59,802 nt of DNA from Gammaproteobacteria bacterium (GCA_011321815.1 DROS01000077.1:1-59802), one strand, 5' to 3'; positions 46,259 to 56,559 are shown, counted from the stretch's first letter. Notes: generated by a model not told the origin, from the sequence alone. Numbers and translations: made by a program.

Positions 46259-46963
46259 GTGACTGTTTTGAGCGCAACACCGGAAAAAGCTGTGGTACTG
46301 GTATCCGGTGGTCTGGATTCGGCGACTACCCTGGCCATGGCAAAAAGTGAGGGGCTGTTGTGTTATGCGCTGAGTTTTGATTATGGTCAGCGGCACAAAT
46401 CCGAATTAATTGCGGCAGCGGCACTGGCAAAAAAACTGGGCGCAGAAGAGCATCGGATTATTTCACTGGATTTACGGGGTATCGGTGGCTCTGCATTAAC
46501 CGATGATAATATTGCGGTGCCTGATATGTCAGATGCGGCGGATGACGCTATCCCCGTCACTTATGTGCCAGCACGTAACACCCTGTTTTTATCCTACGCA
46601 CTGGCCTGGGCAGAAGTGCTGGAGGCCGTTCATATTTATATTGGCGTCAATGCCGTGGATTATTCCGGTTATCCGGATTGCCGGCCGGAATATATTGCGG
46701 CCTTTCAGGCGATGTCGGCCCTGGCGACCAGAACAGGTGTTGAAGGTCGTGCCGCGAAAATTCACACACCTTTGATTCATCTCAGCAAAGCTGAAATTAT
46801 CCGCCATGGTCTGAAATTGGGAGTGGATTATTCGGCCACTATTTCATGTTATTCCGCCGATGCCGAAGGCCGTGCCTGTGGGCACTGTGATTCCTGCCGT
46901 CTGCGTGCCGCCGGGTTTGCGGATGCCGGTATTGCAGACCCCACCCGTTATCAGCCCCGGTAG
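46259..46963 (+). CDS. queC: 7-cyano-7-deazaguanine synthase
   Basis: 234 residues with GTG start. [15 protein letters not shown] is the PP-loop ATP pyrophosphatase motif; the zinc-binding cysteines are [20 protein letters not shown] near the C-terminus. Converts the QueE product to preQ0 using ATP and ammonia. Placed after queE as in many gammaproteobacteria. Confidence 0.96.
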   Translation: MTVLSATPEKAVVLVSGGLDSATTLAMAKSEGLLCYALSFDYGQRHKSELIAAAALAKKLGAEEHRIISLDLRGIGGSALTDDNIAVPDMSDAADDAIPVTYVPARNTLFLSYALAWAEVLEAVHIYIGVNAVDYSGYPDCRPEYIAAFQAMSALATRTGVEGRAAKIHTPLIHLSKAEIIRHGLKLGVDYSATISCYSADAEGRACGHCDSCRLRAAGFADAGIADPTRYQPR

Positions 46964-47015
46964 CGGCATGGTCAATGGCGTTTCCACAGATAATGAACAT
47001 GATACATAAACAGGT

Positions 47016-47759
47016 ATGCCAATGATTGTGTTATTTACCGATTTTGGCAACGATGGCCCGTATGTGGGGCAAATGAAGGCGGTTCTTGCACAGCAGGCGC
47101 CCGTAACCCCGGTTATTGATTTGTTGCACAACGCCCCACGTTTTAATGCGCAGGCCTCGGCGCATTTACTGGCCGCGTATATTGCGGCATTTCCCGATGA
47201 CAGTATTCTGCTTGGTGTCGTTGATCCCGGTGTGGGCGATGTGCAACGCAAGGCCATTGCCATCAGTATCGCCGGACGCTGGTATGTAGGGCCGGCGAAC
47301 GGCCTGTTTGATGTGCTGGCCGCACGGGCAGTGGTGGCGCAGAAAGCCATTGCTTGTTGGGAGATTACCTGGAGACCGGAAACGTTGAGTAATACTTTTC
47401 ATGGTCGTGATCTGTTTGCGCCAGTGGCTGCGGGTCTGGCTCGCGGTGAAATGCCACCGGGTGTGCAGGTTGACTGGCCAGTACCAGCTGCCATGGCCAA
47501 TGATTTATCCGAGGTGATTTTCATCGACCATTATGGCAATGCAGTAACCGGCCTGCGTGCCAGCAGCCTTGCTTCCTCAGCCTGCCTGAAGATTGGTGAG
47601 CGGGTTATTGCGCGGGCGCATACTTTTTGTGATGTGGCTGTGGGGCAGGTTTTTTGTTACGAAAACGCCAATGGGCTAATGGAAATTGCGATTAATCAAG
47701 GTAATGCAGCCCATGGGCTGAATCTTTCAGTGGGCACCCGCGTGGTGCCCCACGGATGA
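47016..47759 (+). CDS. SAM hydrolase (DUF62, hydroxide adenosyltransferase family)
   Basis: 247 residues. LFTDFGNDGPYVGQMKAV, DPGVGDVQRKAIAI, GRWYVGPANGLF and FHGRDLFAPVAAGLA are the conserved blocks of the family that also includes fluorinase and chlorinase. The usual members hydrolyse SAM to adenosine and methionine; the longer halogenase-type insertion is not seen. Lies alone after queC; its biological role is not established. Confidence 0.9.
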   Translation: MPMIVLFTDFGNDGPYVGQMKAVLAQQAPVTPVIDLLHNAPRFNAQASAHLLAAYIAAFPDDSILLGVVDPGVGDVQRKAIAISIAGRWYVGPANGLFDVLAARAVVAQKAIACWEITWRPETLSNTFHGRDLFAPVAAGLARGEMPPGVQVDWPVPAAMANDLSEVIFIDHYGNAVTGLRASSLASSACLKIGERVIARAHTFCDVAVGQVFCYENANGLMEIAINQGNAAHGLNLSVGTRVVPHG

Positions 47760-47844
47760 TGGTTAGCGGCATGCCGCGTGCTCTGTTACCATCAGCGCCA
47801 CCGTAGAAATAACCCCAACATAACCAATCCACTCCAATCAGAAT

Positions 47845-49434
47845 ATGACTGACACACAACACGCTGAACATAATAACCGATCATTGCTGATTTATTTGCT
47901 TTTTACCGCTGTCATCAGTGGTGCGCTGGTGATGTTGGTGCAGGTGCTGGGCTCGCGCGTGGTGGGGCCGTTTTTTGGTGTCAGCCTGTTTGTCTGGACT
48001 TCACTGATTACCGTGACCCTATTGGCATTGTCCGGTGGTTATGCCATCGGCGGCATGTTGTCTGATCGTTTTCAACGGCCGGAAGTGTTGTACGGCATTA
48101 TTTTTACCGCCGGTTTACTGGTCTTGTTGATTCCCCTGTTAAAAGGCCCGGTACTCAAGGCCTGCCTGCCACTGGGTTTGCGTGGTGGCGCTTTTGTCAG
48201 CACGCTGATTTTGTTTGGGCCGGTATTGTTGCTGCTGGGCTGTGTTTCACCCTATCTGGTCAAGCTCACGGCATCCAAATTGAAAAACATCGGTCGCGTG
48301 GTGGGTGGTTTGTACGCCTTGTCGACGCTTGGCAGTACGGTGGGCACAGTATTTACCGGGTTTGTATTGATTGCCTATTTGAGTGTGGACCAGATTTTCG
48401 CCCTTGCCGGCGGGTTGCTGATCACGCTGTCGGTGATTTATTTTGTCGCATTCCAACGGCGTTGGGCAGCTTTGCTGGTACTGATTTTCCCTTTTTTGCT
48501 TTATCAGCCGCAAATTCCCGTATCACGTACCATGACCGATGGCACCCAGGTGGATCTGGTGCATCGTGTGGATAATTATTACGGCGATATCAAGGTGGTG
48601 GATTACAGCTATGGCAAGGTGCGCTATCGGGAAATGATTATCGACGGCATGATTCAGGGGGGGATTGACCTGGCGGATAATCAGTCCATTTATGAATATA
48701 ACTATTTTATCCAGTTTTTGTCGTACATGCTGGCTCCCGAAGGCAAACGCTGTCTGGTGATTGGCCTGGGCCTGGGGGCGATTCCCAGCTGGTATGAAAA
48801 GCAGGGCATTAGCTGTGATGTGGTTGATATCAATCCGGCTGTTGTTGATATTGCGCGGGACTATTTTAATTTTCAGCACACAGGCGACTTGTTTATTGAA
48901 GACGCACGTTATTATTTAAACAGTACCGACCGGCGTTACGACTATATCGTGTTGGATGTTTTTAATGGTGACGTCACCCCCGCCCATTTGCTGAGCGTGG
49001 AAGCGCTTTCCCTGATGCGTGATCGCCTGCGGCCAGGGGGGGTGTTGGCGGTCAATTTAATTGGCAGCCTGGAAAAAGAAACCTACATGACGGCCTCAGT
49101 CATCAAAACATTGCGTGCGGCATTTGATGAGGTGGGTGTATTTCCAGCCTTTGATCAGCAGCAGTCTGATACCGGTATTGGCAATATTGTACTCATGGCC
49201 TATCAGGGGCCTGTGCGCACTTTGCAGGCAGGCCGCGCCAATTTTCAAACACACGCCAGTGTGCAGCGCATGGTATCAAACAATCTGGGACGACAGTTTG
49301 CGTTTCCGCCGGGCACACCGGCTATTGTGCTGACGGATGACTATAACCCTATCGACTTTTTTGACGGCTGGCTGCGCGAAACCGTCCGTGGCATGATCCT
49401 GCAAACCACAGACTGGGATATTCTCATCAGCTGA
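47845..49434 (+). CDS. membrane protein with C-terminal spermidine-synthase-like domain
   Basis: 529 residues. The first ~220 form about six or seven hydrophobic helices (MFS-like half, starting LLIYLLFTAVISGALVMLVQVLGSR). The soluble part (about 225-529) has the Rossmann motif VIGLGLGAIPSWY with DVVDINPAVVDIARDYF and DYIVLDVFNGD, as in spermidine synthases. This fused layout is widespread, but whether members make polyamines is unclear. Stands alone between queuosine and gpmI genes. Confidence 0.82.
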   Translation: MTDTQHAEHNNRSLLIYLLFTAVISGALVMLVQVLGSRVVGPFFGVSLFVWTSLITVTLLALSGGYAIGGMLSDRFQRPEVLYGIIFTAGLLVLLIPLLKGPVLKACLPLGLRGGAFVSTLILFGPVLLLLGCVSPYLVKLTASKLKNIGRVVGGLYALSTLGSTVGTVFTGFVLIAYLSVDQIFALAGGLLITLSVIYFVAFQRRWAALLVLIFPFLLYQPQIPVSRTMTDGTQVDLVHRVDNYYGDIKVVDYSYGKVRYREMIIDGMIQGGIDLADNQSIYEYNYFIQFLSYMLAPEGKRCLVIGLGLGAIPSWYEKQGISCDVVDINPAVVDIARDYFNFQHTGDLFIEDARYYLNSTDRRYDYIVLDVFNGDVTPAHLLSVEALSLMRDRLRPGGVLAVNLIGSLEKETYMTASVIKTLRAAFDEVGVFPAFDQQQSDTGIGNIVLMAYQGPVRTLQAGRANFQTHASVQRMVSNNLGRQFAFPPGTPAIVLTDDYNPIDFFDGWLRETVRGMILQTTDWDILIS

Positions 49435-49625
49435 TTTTTTTCCGATGCTGTTTTTCTGTGCCGCTCTGTCTTCCTTGTTCATGGAACCACTTTTCGCTTC
49501 ACGCTCCAGTGCAGGTCTCATACAGGTCGCATAATTTTTCTGTTGTGCTTAACTTGGCATTGTTTCAACCGATAGTGTAGAAACTCCCAAGGTTTAGGGC
49601 CATTGGCTCTGTTTGAGTATTGAAC

Positions 49626-51161
49626 ATGACCGAAAAACTTCCCCGTCGACCCGTGTTGTTGGTTATCCTTGATGGTTTCGGGATTAATCCCGGTAACCTG
49701 CACAATGCAGTGGCTCAGGCGCACACCCCACGTTTTGACCACTATTTTTCCCGTTACCCGCATACCTTGTTGCAGGCTTCCGGCTCTGCTGTGGGATTGC
49801 CCGATGGGCAGATGGGTAATTCAGAGGTGGGGCATCTCACCATTGGTTGTGGTGATATTGTGAAACAGGATCTGGTACGCATTGACGAAGCCATTAATGA
49901 TACCAGTTTTTTTGATAATGCTGCGCTTACTGCCGCTGTTGAATCCGCACGTAACAGTGAGCGTCCGTTGCATCTGGCCGGTCTTGTGTCAGATGGTGGT
50001 GTGCACAGTAATATTTCACACCTGCTGGCACTGGTGGAGTTGTGTCGTCGCAATGGCGTGCGTCCGGTATTGCACATGTTTACTGATGGTCGTGATACAC
50101 CGCCCAGATCCGCGTTACGTTATCTGCAAAAAATTGAACCGGCCTTGCAGGCCGCCGGGGGCAGTATTGCCACAGTGTGTGGCCGTTATTACGCCATGGA
50201 CCGGGATAATCGCTGGGAACGTATTGAGCAGGCCTGGCAGGCCATTGTGCGTGCAAAAGGGGAGAGCGCCGATACCGCCAAAGCCGCCATCAATGCGGCT
50301 TACGCAGCGGACATCAATGATGAATTTATTTTGCCGACGGTCATCAATGGCGGTGAGCCCACCCAATGGGGTGATGCCGTGGTCTTTTTCAACTTCCGTA
50401 AAGACCGGGCGCGGCAGCTTACTTCTGCATTGTACCGGCCCGAGTTTACCCATTTTGACCGGGGTGATTTCAGCCTGCTTAATGTCACCTGTATGACCGA
50501 ATATGACGAATGGTATCACTTGCCTTTCGCTTTTCGTCAGGAACGGCCACGCACCACTCTGGCCGAGGTGATCAGTTGTGCTGGTCTGCGCCAGTTTCAT
50601 TGTGCCGAAACCGAAAAATATGCTCACGTTACTTATTTTCTGAATGGTGGCAGAGGCGATACTTTTGCGGGCGAGGAACGGGGGATCATCGACTCACCTA
50701 AAGTCGCTACCTACGATTTGCAACCAGAGATGAGTGCTGAAAAGGTAGCGGATGCGGTTATTGATGCCATGCACGAAGACTACGCTTTTATCGTGGTGAA
50801 TTTTGCCAATGGTGACATGGTGGGGCACAGTGGTATTACCACTGCGGCAATTGCTGCAGTGGAAACATTGGATCGGGAGGTGGGTCGTGTGCTGGATGCC
50901 GCGTGTGCGGCCAACTGGTCGGTGTTGTTGACTGCTGATCACGGCAACTGTGAAGAAATGGTGAATCCGGTCAGTGGCGAGGCGCAGACCCAGCACACCG
51001 TTTACCCCGTGCCATGTCTGGTTCTGGATGAAACACCCTGGCAACTTACCATTGGCGCAGGTCTCAGTTCCATTGCCCCCACCGTATTGTATTTGCTGGG
51101 GTTGCCCGTGCCGGATGTCATGACGGGTCCTTCATTATTGCTGAAACCCCTTTCCCGTTGA
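49626..51161 (+). CDS. gpmI: cofactor-independent phosphoglycerate mutase
   Basis: 511 residues from ATG 49626. LVILDGFG and GNSEVGHLTIGCG (phosphorylated serine, about residue 62), MFTDGRDTPP, NFRKDRARQLT and LLTADHGNCEEM carry the two-manganese alkaline-phosphatase-type centre. Interconverts 3- and 2-phosphoglycerate. Convergent with the hydrolase genes, with only 11 bases between. Confidence 0.97.
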   Translation: MTEKLPRRPVLLVILDGFGINPGNLHNAVAQAHTPRFDHYFSRYPHTLLQASGSAVGLPDGQMGNSEVGHLTIGCGDIVKQDLVRIDEAINDTSFFDNAALTAAVESARNSERPLHLAGLVSDGGVHSNISHLLALVELCRRNGVRPVLHMFTDGRDTPPRSALRYLQKIEPALQAAGGSIATVCGRYYAMDRDNRWERIEQAWQAIVRAKGESADTAKAAINAAYAADINDEFILPTVINGGEPTQWGDAVVFFNFRKDRARQLTSALYRPEFTHFDRGDFSLLNVTCMTEYDEWYHLPFAFRQERPRTTLAEVISCAGLRQFHCAETEKYAHVTYFLNGGRGDTFAGEERGIIDSPKVATYDLQPEMSAEKVADAVIDAMHEDYAFIVVNFANGDMVGHSGITTAAIAAVETLDREVGRVLDAACAANWSVLLTADHGNCEEMVNPVSGEAQTQHTVYPVPCLVLDETPWQLTIGAGLSSIAPTVLYLLGLPVPDVMTGPSLLLKPLSR

Positions 51162-51172
51162 ACCTGAATTAA

Positions 51173-52096
51173 TCAGCTGATTTCACATTTAACAGAGCCT
51201 GATGACTGCATCCAGTCCCGTGTCCAGACGGCCACCTGGTCCCGCCAGGCCCGGCATGAAAAGGTGTGGTCTGCTTCCTGAAATGTGTGACACGTGATGC
51301 GTGGTGAGAGTAACTGCTGGCGCCACTTCTCATTGCTTGACGCGAGATTCATGAATTCAGTTGCGATGAGATCGTTGCCGCTGATGATGAGCAAAACCCG
51401 GCCAGTGAATGCTTGCAGGCCGTCGGCCATGCGTTCGTGAACAGGGCGTTCACCCACCGTATTTGCAAGTGCTGTTGAATTTGGCTCCTTCGGGTTGCGT
51501 GGTTCAAGCTGGCCTTTTTTCGTGCCTGATGTGGCTGCCACTATCGATGATAAAAATGACTTTAGTGACGCAATGAAATTGAATTCGAAATGTAATATCT
51601 TTCTCCAAAAATCAGCACTCAGAAGCCTTTTTGTATAATAGTGTTTGAGGTAGGCCTTTGCGGCCCCGGCTGCGGTGCTGACCCAGGGGTTCAACACCGC
51701 AACACCGGTCACCCGGGGGTCGGTGTGAGCATACAGCAGTGCCGCAGAGGCTCCGTCACATAATCCCCAGAGTGCCACCTCCTCCAGTTCAGGCACTTGC
51801 GTGATAAAAGTATCGACCGCAGTGCGGATATCCTGGTCAATGTGCTCGCAAGGTTCAGGTATGCCCATTTCACCTTCACTGTCACCCATGCCACGATAGT
51901 CAAAGCGCATAACGGCTATGCCTGTTGCAGCCAGATTGCGTGCCAGCAGTAAAAACTGCCGATGGCTACCGACGCGATATTGTGGCCCACCGACAATAAT
52001 CAGGAGCCCTTGTTTGGCCGGTTGTTCCGGGAGATGGATAATGCCGTCGAGACGGTTTCCCTCACAGTTAAAATTAATGGGGCGTTCTTGTGTCAT
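51173..52096 (-). CDS. exosortase A system-associated hydrolase 1-like
   Basis: 307 residues, alpha/beta hydrolase fold. LLIIVGGPQYRVGSHRQFLLLARNLA and MRFDYRGMGDSEGE are typical of the hydr1_PEP family found beside exosortase A (XrtA) in polysaccharide loci. The nucleophile elbow reads WGLCDGAS, so Cys113 replaces the usual serine; the C-terminal His is in EADHTFS. Probably acts on a thioester or acyl group with the neighbouring ligase/carrier protein. It overlaps the upstream hydrolase gene by 4 bases, so the two are translationally coupled. Confidence 0.85.
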   Translation of the reverse strand: MTQERPINFNCEGNRLDGIIHLPEQPAKQGLLIIVGGPQYRVGSHRQFLLLARNLAATGIAVMRFDYRGMGDSEGEMGIPEPCEHIDQDIRTAVDTFITQVPELEEVALWGLCDGASAALLYAHTDPRVTGVAVLNPWVSTAAGAAKAYLKHYYTKRLLSADFWRKILHFEFNFIASLKSFLSSIVAATSGTKKGQLEPRNPKEPNSTALANTVGERPVHERMADGLQAFTGRVLLIISGNDLIATEFMNLASSNEKWRQQLLSPRITCHTFQEADHTFSCRAWRDQVAVWTRDWMQSSGSVKCEIS

Positions 52097-52947
52097 TGGT
52101 CGGTTGCCTCCTGGAAGATTCCCGTTGTTGCGGTCAATAATTTTGGTGCAATGGTGATGCTACGGCCATCCCAAAATGGCATATTGGTGATAGTTGAAAC
52201 CGATACATCTACCTTCTTTGCCCGCCATTGTTCGATGACCTGACGACTTGCCGGGGGTAAAGGACTCTCGGGACTGAGAAGCAGTTCAAACCAGCGTATT
52301 GGGGGTGACTGTGAATTTGCCAGCGGTGTGAGTTCAACGCTGTCGAGTGAGGTTGCCAACTCGGGTGTGAGTTCATAGCCCGCTACTTCCACGCTTTTTC
52401 CACTGGTGAGGCGGGCACGCAAACTGTCGACAGTTTCTTTTTGTTTCCCGCTTTCCATATTGCTGGCGGTGATACGCAGACGTAAGAATTGCGTCAACAG
52501 GTTTTTTCCACTGAGTACGGGTTGCCACAATATGACTTTTTCCAGCGCCAACGGGTTTTGTTGCACCAGATCCATTGCCAGTAGCGCACCCATGCGTAGC
52601 CCGATACAGCTGATTGATTGACTGCCCTGCTGGCGTAGCCAGTCCATCGCCACACTGACGTCTTTGCGCCAGATTTCCCAACGGGCATCGGCAAAATCAC
52701 CCTGGCTGTCACCCGTCCCATATAGGTCAATGAGTAAAGCGCCGATACCGGCTGCGGCCAGGGAACGGGCCTGCAAGGTCATCATGCGTCTGGCCTTGTT
52801 CATTTTCTCGGCAAACGGTGGCAGGAAAATGACATCTCTTCGTTGTGTAGTGGCAACAGTAGCTGGAAAATAGCTGAGCAGGATGTCACCGGCAATGCTG
52901 GGAAGGAAGAAGACTTTTTTCGAAGAGACACTGATGACATTTGTCAC
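52093..52947 (-). CDS. exosortase A system-associated hydrolase 2-like
   Basis: 284 residues. GTG 52947 is chosen because AAGGAG lies eight bases upstream; GTG 52956 overlaps that site. VIFLPPFAEKMNKARRMMTLQARSLAAAG and LIDLYGTGDSQGDF match the hydr2_PEP family, normally paired with hydrolase 1 in exosortase-A loci. The elbow reads GLRMGA: Arg stands where Ser is expected (about residue 118), so standard serine-hydrolase chemistry is unlikely. Follows the NRPS-like gene on the same strand. Confidence 0.83.
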   Translation of the reverse strand: MTNVISVSSKKVFFLPSIAGDILLSYFPATVATTQRRDVIFLPPFAEKMNKARRMMTLQARSLAAAGIGALLIDLYGTGDSQGDFADARWEIWRKDVSVAMDWLRQQGSQSISCIGLRMGALLAMDLVQQNPLALEKVILWQPVLSGKNLLTQFLRLRITASNMESGKQKETVDSLRARLTSGKSVEVAGYELTPELATSLDSVELTPLANSQSPPIRWFELLLSPESPLPPASRQVIEQWRAKKVDVSVSTITNMPFWDGRSITIAPKLLTATTGIFQEATDQ

Positions 52948-53043
52948 GAAAACCACTCCTTCGTTATGGCATGAGAAAAGAACATGCCTGTATGTATAAT
53001 TTCAGATATTCCGAGTCTGATACATTGTTGGTTTATCCTTTTG

Positions 53044-55755
53044 CTACTGTGTTACACCGGTCTTGTTTTCTACATAAGTCGTCAAGGTATTTACCGTGGC
53101 GAACAATTGGGGATTAATATCGTCCTCATCCAGCACAATGCCAAAGTTGTTTTCGAGCCCTGTGACCATTGTCATAATGGTCAATGAATCAGCACCATTT
53201 TTTGAGAAGTTGTCATTGGGGGCAAGGCTGTTTGTACCCAGGGCATGATTACAAATATCGGTGACGATTTTTTGCACGGCCGTGGTATGTGTGGCGTCAG
53301 TTGTATCCACGGCATGCCGGGTCGTTGGCGGGGCAATTGCCATAGGATCAGGTAATGCCCGGCGGTTGATTTTGCCACTGGGTGTCAACGGCAAGGCGTC
53401 CAGCAATATGAAAAAAGAAGGGACCATGAAATCCGGCAGTTTTTGTTGCACAAAACCCTGGATATCGCTGGTGGATGGGGCGGGTCCATCCGGGGTGAGG
53501 TAGTAGGCCGCCAGCTGGACCACGCCGGAAGCCGTTTGATGAGGTTGGACAATGGCCGTCTGTATTGTTGGGTACTGCTCCAAACAGGCTTCAACTTCAC
53601 CAAGTTCAACACGAAAGCCGCGAATCTTCACCTGATGATCGCTCCGGCCCAGGAATGCAATATTCCCATCAGGAAGATAGCGGGCCAGATCCCCCGTGTT
53701 GTAAAGGCGGGCTCCCTGGTTTTCAGAGAACGGGTCGGCGATAAACAGTTCGGCGGTGAGGCCGGGGCGTTTATGATATCCCCTGGCGATACCTGCCCCG
53801 CCAACATAGAGGGTTCCGGTTACACCCACAGGCACGGGTTGCTTGTGGCGATTCAATACATAAGCCTGGATATTTGGAAATGGCCGGCCGACAGGGACAA
53901 GTTGATTGTCGTCCAGACTTGCATCCGTTGCTACGAAATAGGTACTGTCCAGCGTGGTTTCAGACAGGCCATACACATGGATGAAACGTGTTTCCGGGCC
54001 ACACTGTTTCTGTACTCTCTTATGCTCCCGTAAATACCAGCGGTCTGCACCGACAATAATGACTTTCATGAACGTCAGGCGTTGTTCTGTTTTTTCGACA
54101 AAGTCGAGTAAACCACGCAGCAGTACAGGTACGAATTCCGCAAAATCTGCTTTTTCACGGCGCATGAACTCGAAGAGCTGACGCGGGGACAGGAGAGTCT
54201 CACGAGAACAAAGCACCAGTTTTTTCCCTGAACACAGAGCGCGAACGACATCACCCTGAAATACAGCGAAGGAGAAAAAAGCCATCTGACACACACCGCT
54301 GATGGAAGTGCGCAGTTGATGCGTATGCTCCCAGGCAAAGTAGTAATTGACAAGATTGCCGTGGGTGACTTCAACACCTTTTGGATTTCCCGTGGAACCG
54401 GATGTATAGAGTACAAATGCAAGATGCTCTGGTCGGGTACGGTTTTGCGGGTTATGGGGACTTTGTCCGGCAATCTTTTCCCAATCTGAATCCAGACAGA
54501 TAACAGTGGCGTCCCGCGCCTCCACTTCTGATGCAAGGCTGGCGTGGGTCAGCAAAATACTGGCCTGTGCATCGTCTATGATGAATGAGAGACGGTCTTT
54601 GGGATAACTTGCATCCAGTGGCAAGTAGGCTCCACCCGCTTTTAATACACCCAGAATTGCCGTTACTGCGTCAATGGAACGTTCCATGTAGATGCCAACC
54701 AATACATCTGGACCTACACCTTGAGCCCGAAGGTAATGAGCAAGCTGGTTCGCGCGGGTGTTCAGTGTGCTGTACACAAGGTGTTTGCCACGAAAAACGA
54801 TGGCGAGTGCATCGGGGGATTCGGATACGCGGGACTCGAACAGCTTGTGAATAGCCTCCACCCTGGCAAACTCGACGCGAGTATTGTTCCATGTCTTCAA
54901 TAACTGTTGCCGCTCCCGGGAAGACAATAATGCTAATTCAGACAGTGATTGGCGAGGGTTGGCGGTGATGGCTGACAGTAAATTCTGATAGTGATCGAGC
55001 AGGCGTTGAATGGTGGATGTCTCGAACCGCGTTACGTCATAGTCAAGATGGACTTCGAGTTGCCCACTGTTTTGGGTTATTCGCAGGTGTAAATCGGGCC
55101 GGGGTATATCATTTTCCACGGCCACTTCAATTGGCGCCGGGTCTTCAATACTGAATTGCACTTGAAACAACGAACCAGGGTTTTGCTCATCGGGTACCGC
55201 CTGAAGGATTCCCTGTAGCGTTGGGGGAAGGTGAAAATACGCTGTGGTTATTGTTTGGTTCAGTGTTTCCAGCAGTTTATGAAAGAGTGGATTCTTTGTC
55301 AGGTCGAGACGGATAAAGGCGATATTTGCCGCGCTGCTGACAAGCGCCGTGTTGTCAATGAGAAGGTGGCCTGGCTTTGCGCAGGCAATGATGATGTCTT
55401 CCTCGCCAGTGTAACGATAGAGCAAAGTGAAATATACGCCGAGCAATAGCGCGTAAAAGTTACTGTTTTTTTCAATGGCCAGATGTTTAAGTTCTGCGGT
55501 TAATGCAGTATTGATTATCGTTGACTGCGAGGTTTTTCTGGTGGTTATCCCGGGGCTGAAAGGTATTTCATTTGCCGCTTTTGCCTGGAGTTCCAGTGAG
55601 GCGGGGAGGTTGTGTAGCCGAGATTGCCAATAGGCATATTTTTCCGGGCCAGTAATGTGTGCTGCCGTTTTTTTTCTGAACAAGGCGCCCCAACTGGCTG
55701 GGTTAAAAATATTTGGGTTATTTCCCTCCGACATCCCTGGCCCCCGATCCATCAT
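53044..55755 (-). CDS. NRPS-like protein: half condensation domain, adenylation domain, PCP
   Basis: 903 residues. Residues about 35-290 correspond to the C-terminal lobe of a condensation domain (YWQSRLHNLPASLEL...); the N-terminal lobe with HHxxxDG is absent. The adenylation domain (about 295-790) has LYTSGSTGNPKG, YNTGDLARYLPDG, VKIRGFRVELGEVE and PLTPSGKINRRALP. Its A4 region reads FSFAVFQGD, with Ala where Asp235 normally binds an alpha-amino group, so the substrate may not be an ordinary alpha-amino acid. The PCP near 825-895 has GADSLTIM. Exosortase-A loci normally carry a separate AMP ligase and ACP beside the two hydrolases; this protein may replace them. The start at 55755 is uncertain (an in-frame ATG is at 55734). 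Confidence 0.85.
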   Translation of the reverse strand: MMDRGPGMSEGNNPNIFNPASWGALFRKKTAAHITGPEKYAYWQSRLHNLPASLELQAKAANEIPFSPGITTRKTSQSTIINTALTAELKHLAIEKNSNFYALLLGVYFTLLYRYTGEEDIIIACAKPGHLLIDNTALVSSAANIAFIRLDLTKNPLFHKLLETLNQTITTAYFHLPPTLQGILQAVPDEQNPGSLFQVQFSIEDPAPIEVAVENDIPRPDLHLRITQNSGQLEVHLDYDVTRFETSTIQRLLDHYQNLLSAITANPRQSLSELALLSSRERQQLLKTWNNTRVEFARVEAIHKLFESRVSESPDALAIVFRGKHLVYSTLNTRANQLAHYLRAQGVGPDVLVGIYMERSIDAVTAILGVLKAGGAYLPLDASYPKDRLSFIIDDAQASILLTHASLASEVEARDATVICLDSDWEKIAGQSPHNPQNRTRPEHLAFVLYTSGSTGNPKGVEVTHGNLVNYYFAWEHTHQLRTSISGVCQMAFFSFAVFQGDVVRALCSGKKLVLCSRETLLSPRQLFEFMRREKADFAEFVPVLLRGLLDFVEKTEQRLTFMKVIIVGADRWYLREHKRVQKQCGPETRFIHVYGLSETTLDSTYFVATDASLDDNQLVPVGRPFPNIQAYVLNRHKQPVPVGVTGTLYVGGAGIARGYHKRPGLTAELFIADPFSENQGARLYNTGDLARYLPDGNIAFLGRSDHQVKIRGFRVELGEVEACLEQYPTIQTAIVQPHQTASGVVQLAAYYLTPDGPAPSTSDIQGFVQQKLPDFMVPSFFILLDALPLTPSGKINRRALPDPMAIAPPTTRHAVDTTDATHTTAVQKIVTDICNHALGTNSLAPNDNFSKNGADSLTIMTMVTGLENNFGIVLDEDDINPQLFATVNTLTTYVENKTGVTQ

Positions 55756-56559
55756 TTTTCATATGGAATAGCGATGGTTTTTAAAAAACCATTCATATTA
55801 TTTTTTATATGCCTGCCTGCATTTAAAGGTAGAGCAAAAAATAACAGAGAACAAGGAAGCCCAAAAAGTAATGAAATTTAAATCTGCTTTGTTTTCAACA
55901 AATATCACTAACTTCAGTGTGTTGAAAAGTTAAGGTGTTTGATAAGTGTGCAAAAGTCACATAATGATATGTTAAAAAACTGTGTTTGTTGATCATCAAC
56001 AGGAATGTTTAATCTTGGCTGGCCTGGGTTTTTATACGGGGTTTTTATTAAGCGATACTTGAAGTGGATGATTGTTGATCAGGACGCCTGTTATAAAATG
56101 CCTTTTTTAAAGGGATTTAATAAGCCCGATAAAATTCACTGTTATTTCTTAAGGCGCTTTTACAATGATCTAATAAAAAACTTTATCAGTATTCAGAATG
56201 GTCAACATAACGCCACAAAGCGTGCTCGGTAATTGACCAGCATTGTTTTTTAAGCAGACTTGCCCTATAACTTAAAATTGCTGGAAAGCTTGTTTTGTAA
56301 AATGGGTAATATTTTCAATTTCCTCAATATCACCAATACACTCATAATAATAACGTTTAATGGTTGGCTTTGTATAAGTTAGGTACGGATGATCTTCTCA
56401 CGATTAGCGACGCCAGGGAGTAATGCAACCGGTTTATTGCCCGCCAATCAATTCGCTTCGTTGGTTAATACACTTAACCCGCCTGTTTTGGTCACGGTGT
56501 TTGATAATGAATGATCGTGCGGACTGATTTGCCAAGCCCGGTGTGTCCAAGTGCATTGC
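55756..56559. other. AT-rich 0.8-kb divergent intergenic region
   Basis: Separates the minus-strand NRPS gene from the plus-strand lyase gene and must hold both promoters. A palindrome (ATGGTTTTT, one A, AAAAACCAT; 55774-55792) lies about 20 bases before the NRPS start and could be an operator or leader hairpin. A 75-codon frame at 56005-56232 has no convincing family. No further element was recognised. Confidence 0.45.

Noticed and set aside
56005-56232. 75-codon plus-strand frame in the divergent intergenic region
   Set aside because: AT-rich, no convincing ribosome spacing, no recognisable motif; likely chance.
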